DNA from: an uncultured Burkholderiales bacterium
GTDB taxonomy: Bacteria > Pseudomonadota > Gammaproteobacteria > Burkholderiales > Burkholderiaceae_C
Direction: 5' to 3'
NCBI GenBank assembly: GCA_903832625.1
Contig: CAILCI010000048.1
Location: 1-34,269, forward strand
Length of the DNA: 34,269 nt
Under the pieces are notes generated by a model. It saw only the letters and a program-made list of their open reading frames with translations. It was not told where the DNA came from and searched no databases. The position numbers and the translations under genes are program-made. Of the stretch, positions 34,228 through 34,269 are shown in pieces. How positions within the stretch are numbered: position 1 is the stretch's first letter; each line of letters starts with the position of its first letter.

Positions 34228-34269
34228 TTCACTCTCCTAAAACTCATTTCATTTCACGCCCTCATTGGC

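Overview
The window looks like a chromosomal segment of a betaproteobacterium of the order Burkholderiales, most likely a freshwater Comamonadaceae of the Limnohabitans/Rhodoferax kind. This rests on orphan Bug/TctC-type binding proteins, a DUF1840 gene, a branched-chain-type (Liv) ABC cluster flanked by acyl-CoA ligases, and the rpmJ-rpsM-rpsK-rpsD-rpoA-rplQ order at the right end. The assignment is by family recognition, not by a search.

Left part (1-8.1 kb): a NodI/NodJ-type ABC exporter pair on the plus strand. It is followed by a nitronate monooxygenase, an SRPBCC/AHSA1 protein and a DUF4287 protein on the minus strand, a 3-hydroxyacyl-CoA dehydrogenase on the plus strand, and two adjacent orphan periplasmic binding proteins on the minus strand. 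From 15.07 to 6.89 kb a tight minus-strand operon runs: long-chain-type acyl-CoA ligase, LivG, LivH, LivM, binding protein, LivF, PaaK-type CoA ligase. It appears to import an organic acid and activate it to a CoA thioester. A Crp/Fnr-family gene is divergent from it, and a palindrome with CRP-type spacing lies between them.

Central part (15.96-25.13 kb): the most unusual region. Five minus-strand genes occur in the transcription order Sel1 protein, Sel1 protein, Dyp-peroxidase/cytochrome P450 fusion, winged-helix STAND-ATPase regulator, Sel1 protein. The 1048-residue fusion carries an N-terminal module of about 170 residues, a Dyp-type peroxidase and a complete P450 in one chain. Its stop codon is one base from the start codon of the regulator. 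The three Sel1 proteins are paralogues with signal peptides and share a C-terminal module with two conserved cysteines. I do not know a described system of this composition.

Right part (25.16-34.27 kb): housekeeping genes. An RluF-like pseudouridine synthase, htpG (with a convincing sigma-32 promoter) and a type II haloacid dehalogenase are on the plus strand. SrkA-like kinase, DUF1840 and alpha/beta hydrolase genes form a minus-strand operon. An initiator tRNA-fMet gene, with its own candidate promoter and a strong terminator, lies directly downstream of rplQ, and the alpha ribosomal-protein/RNA polymerase operon follows up to rpmJ at the window edge. No IS element, CRISPR array, prophage or rRNA was seen. 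No gene-free stretch exceeds 300 bases; the longest is 1-222.
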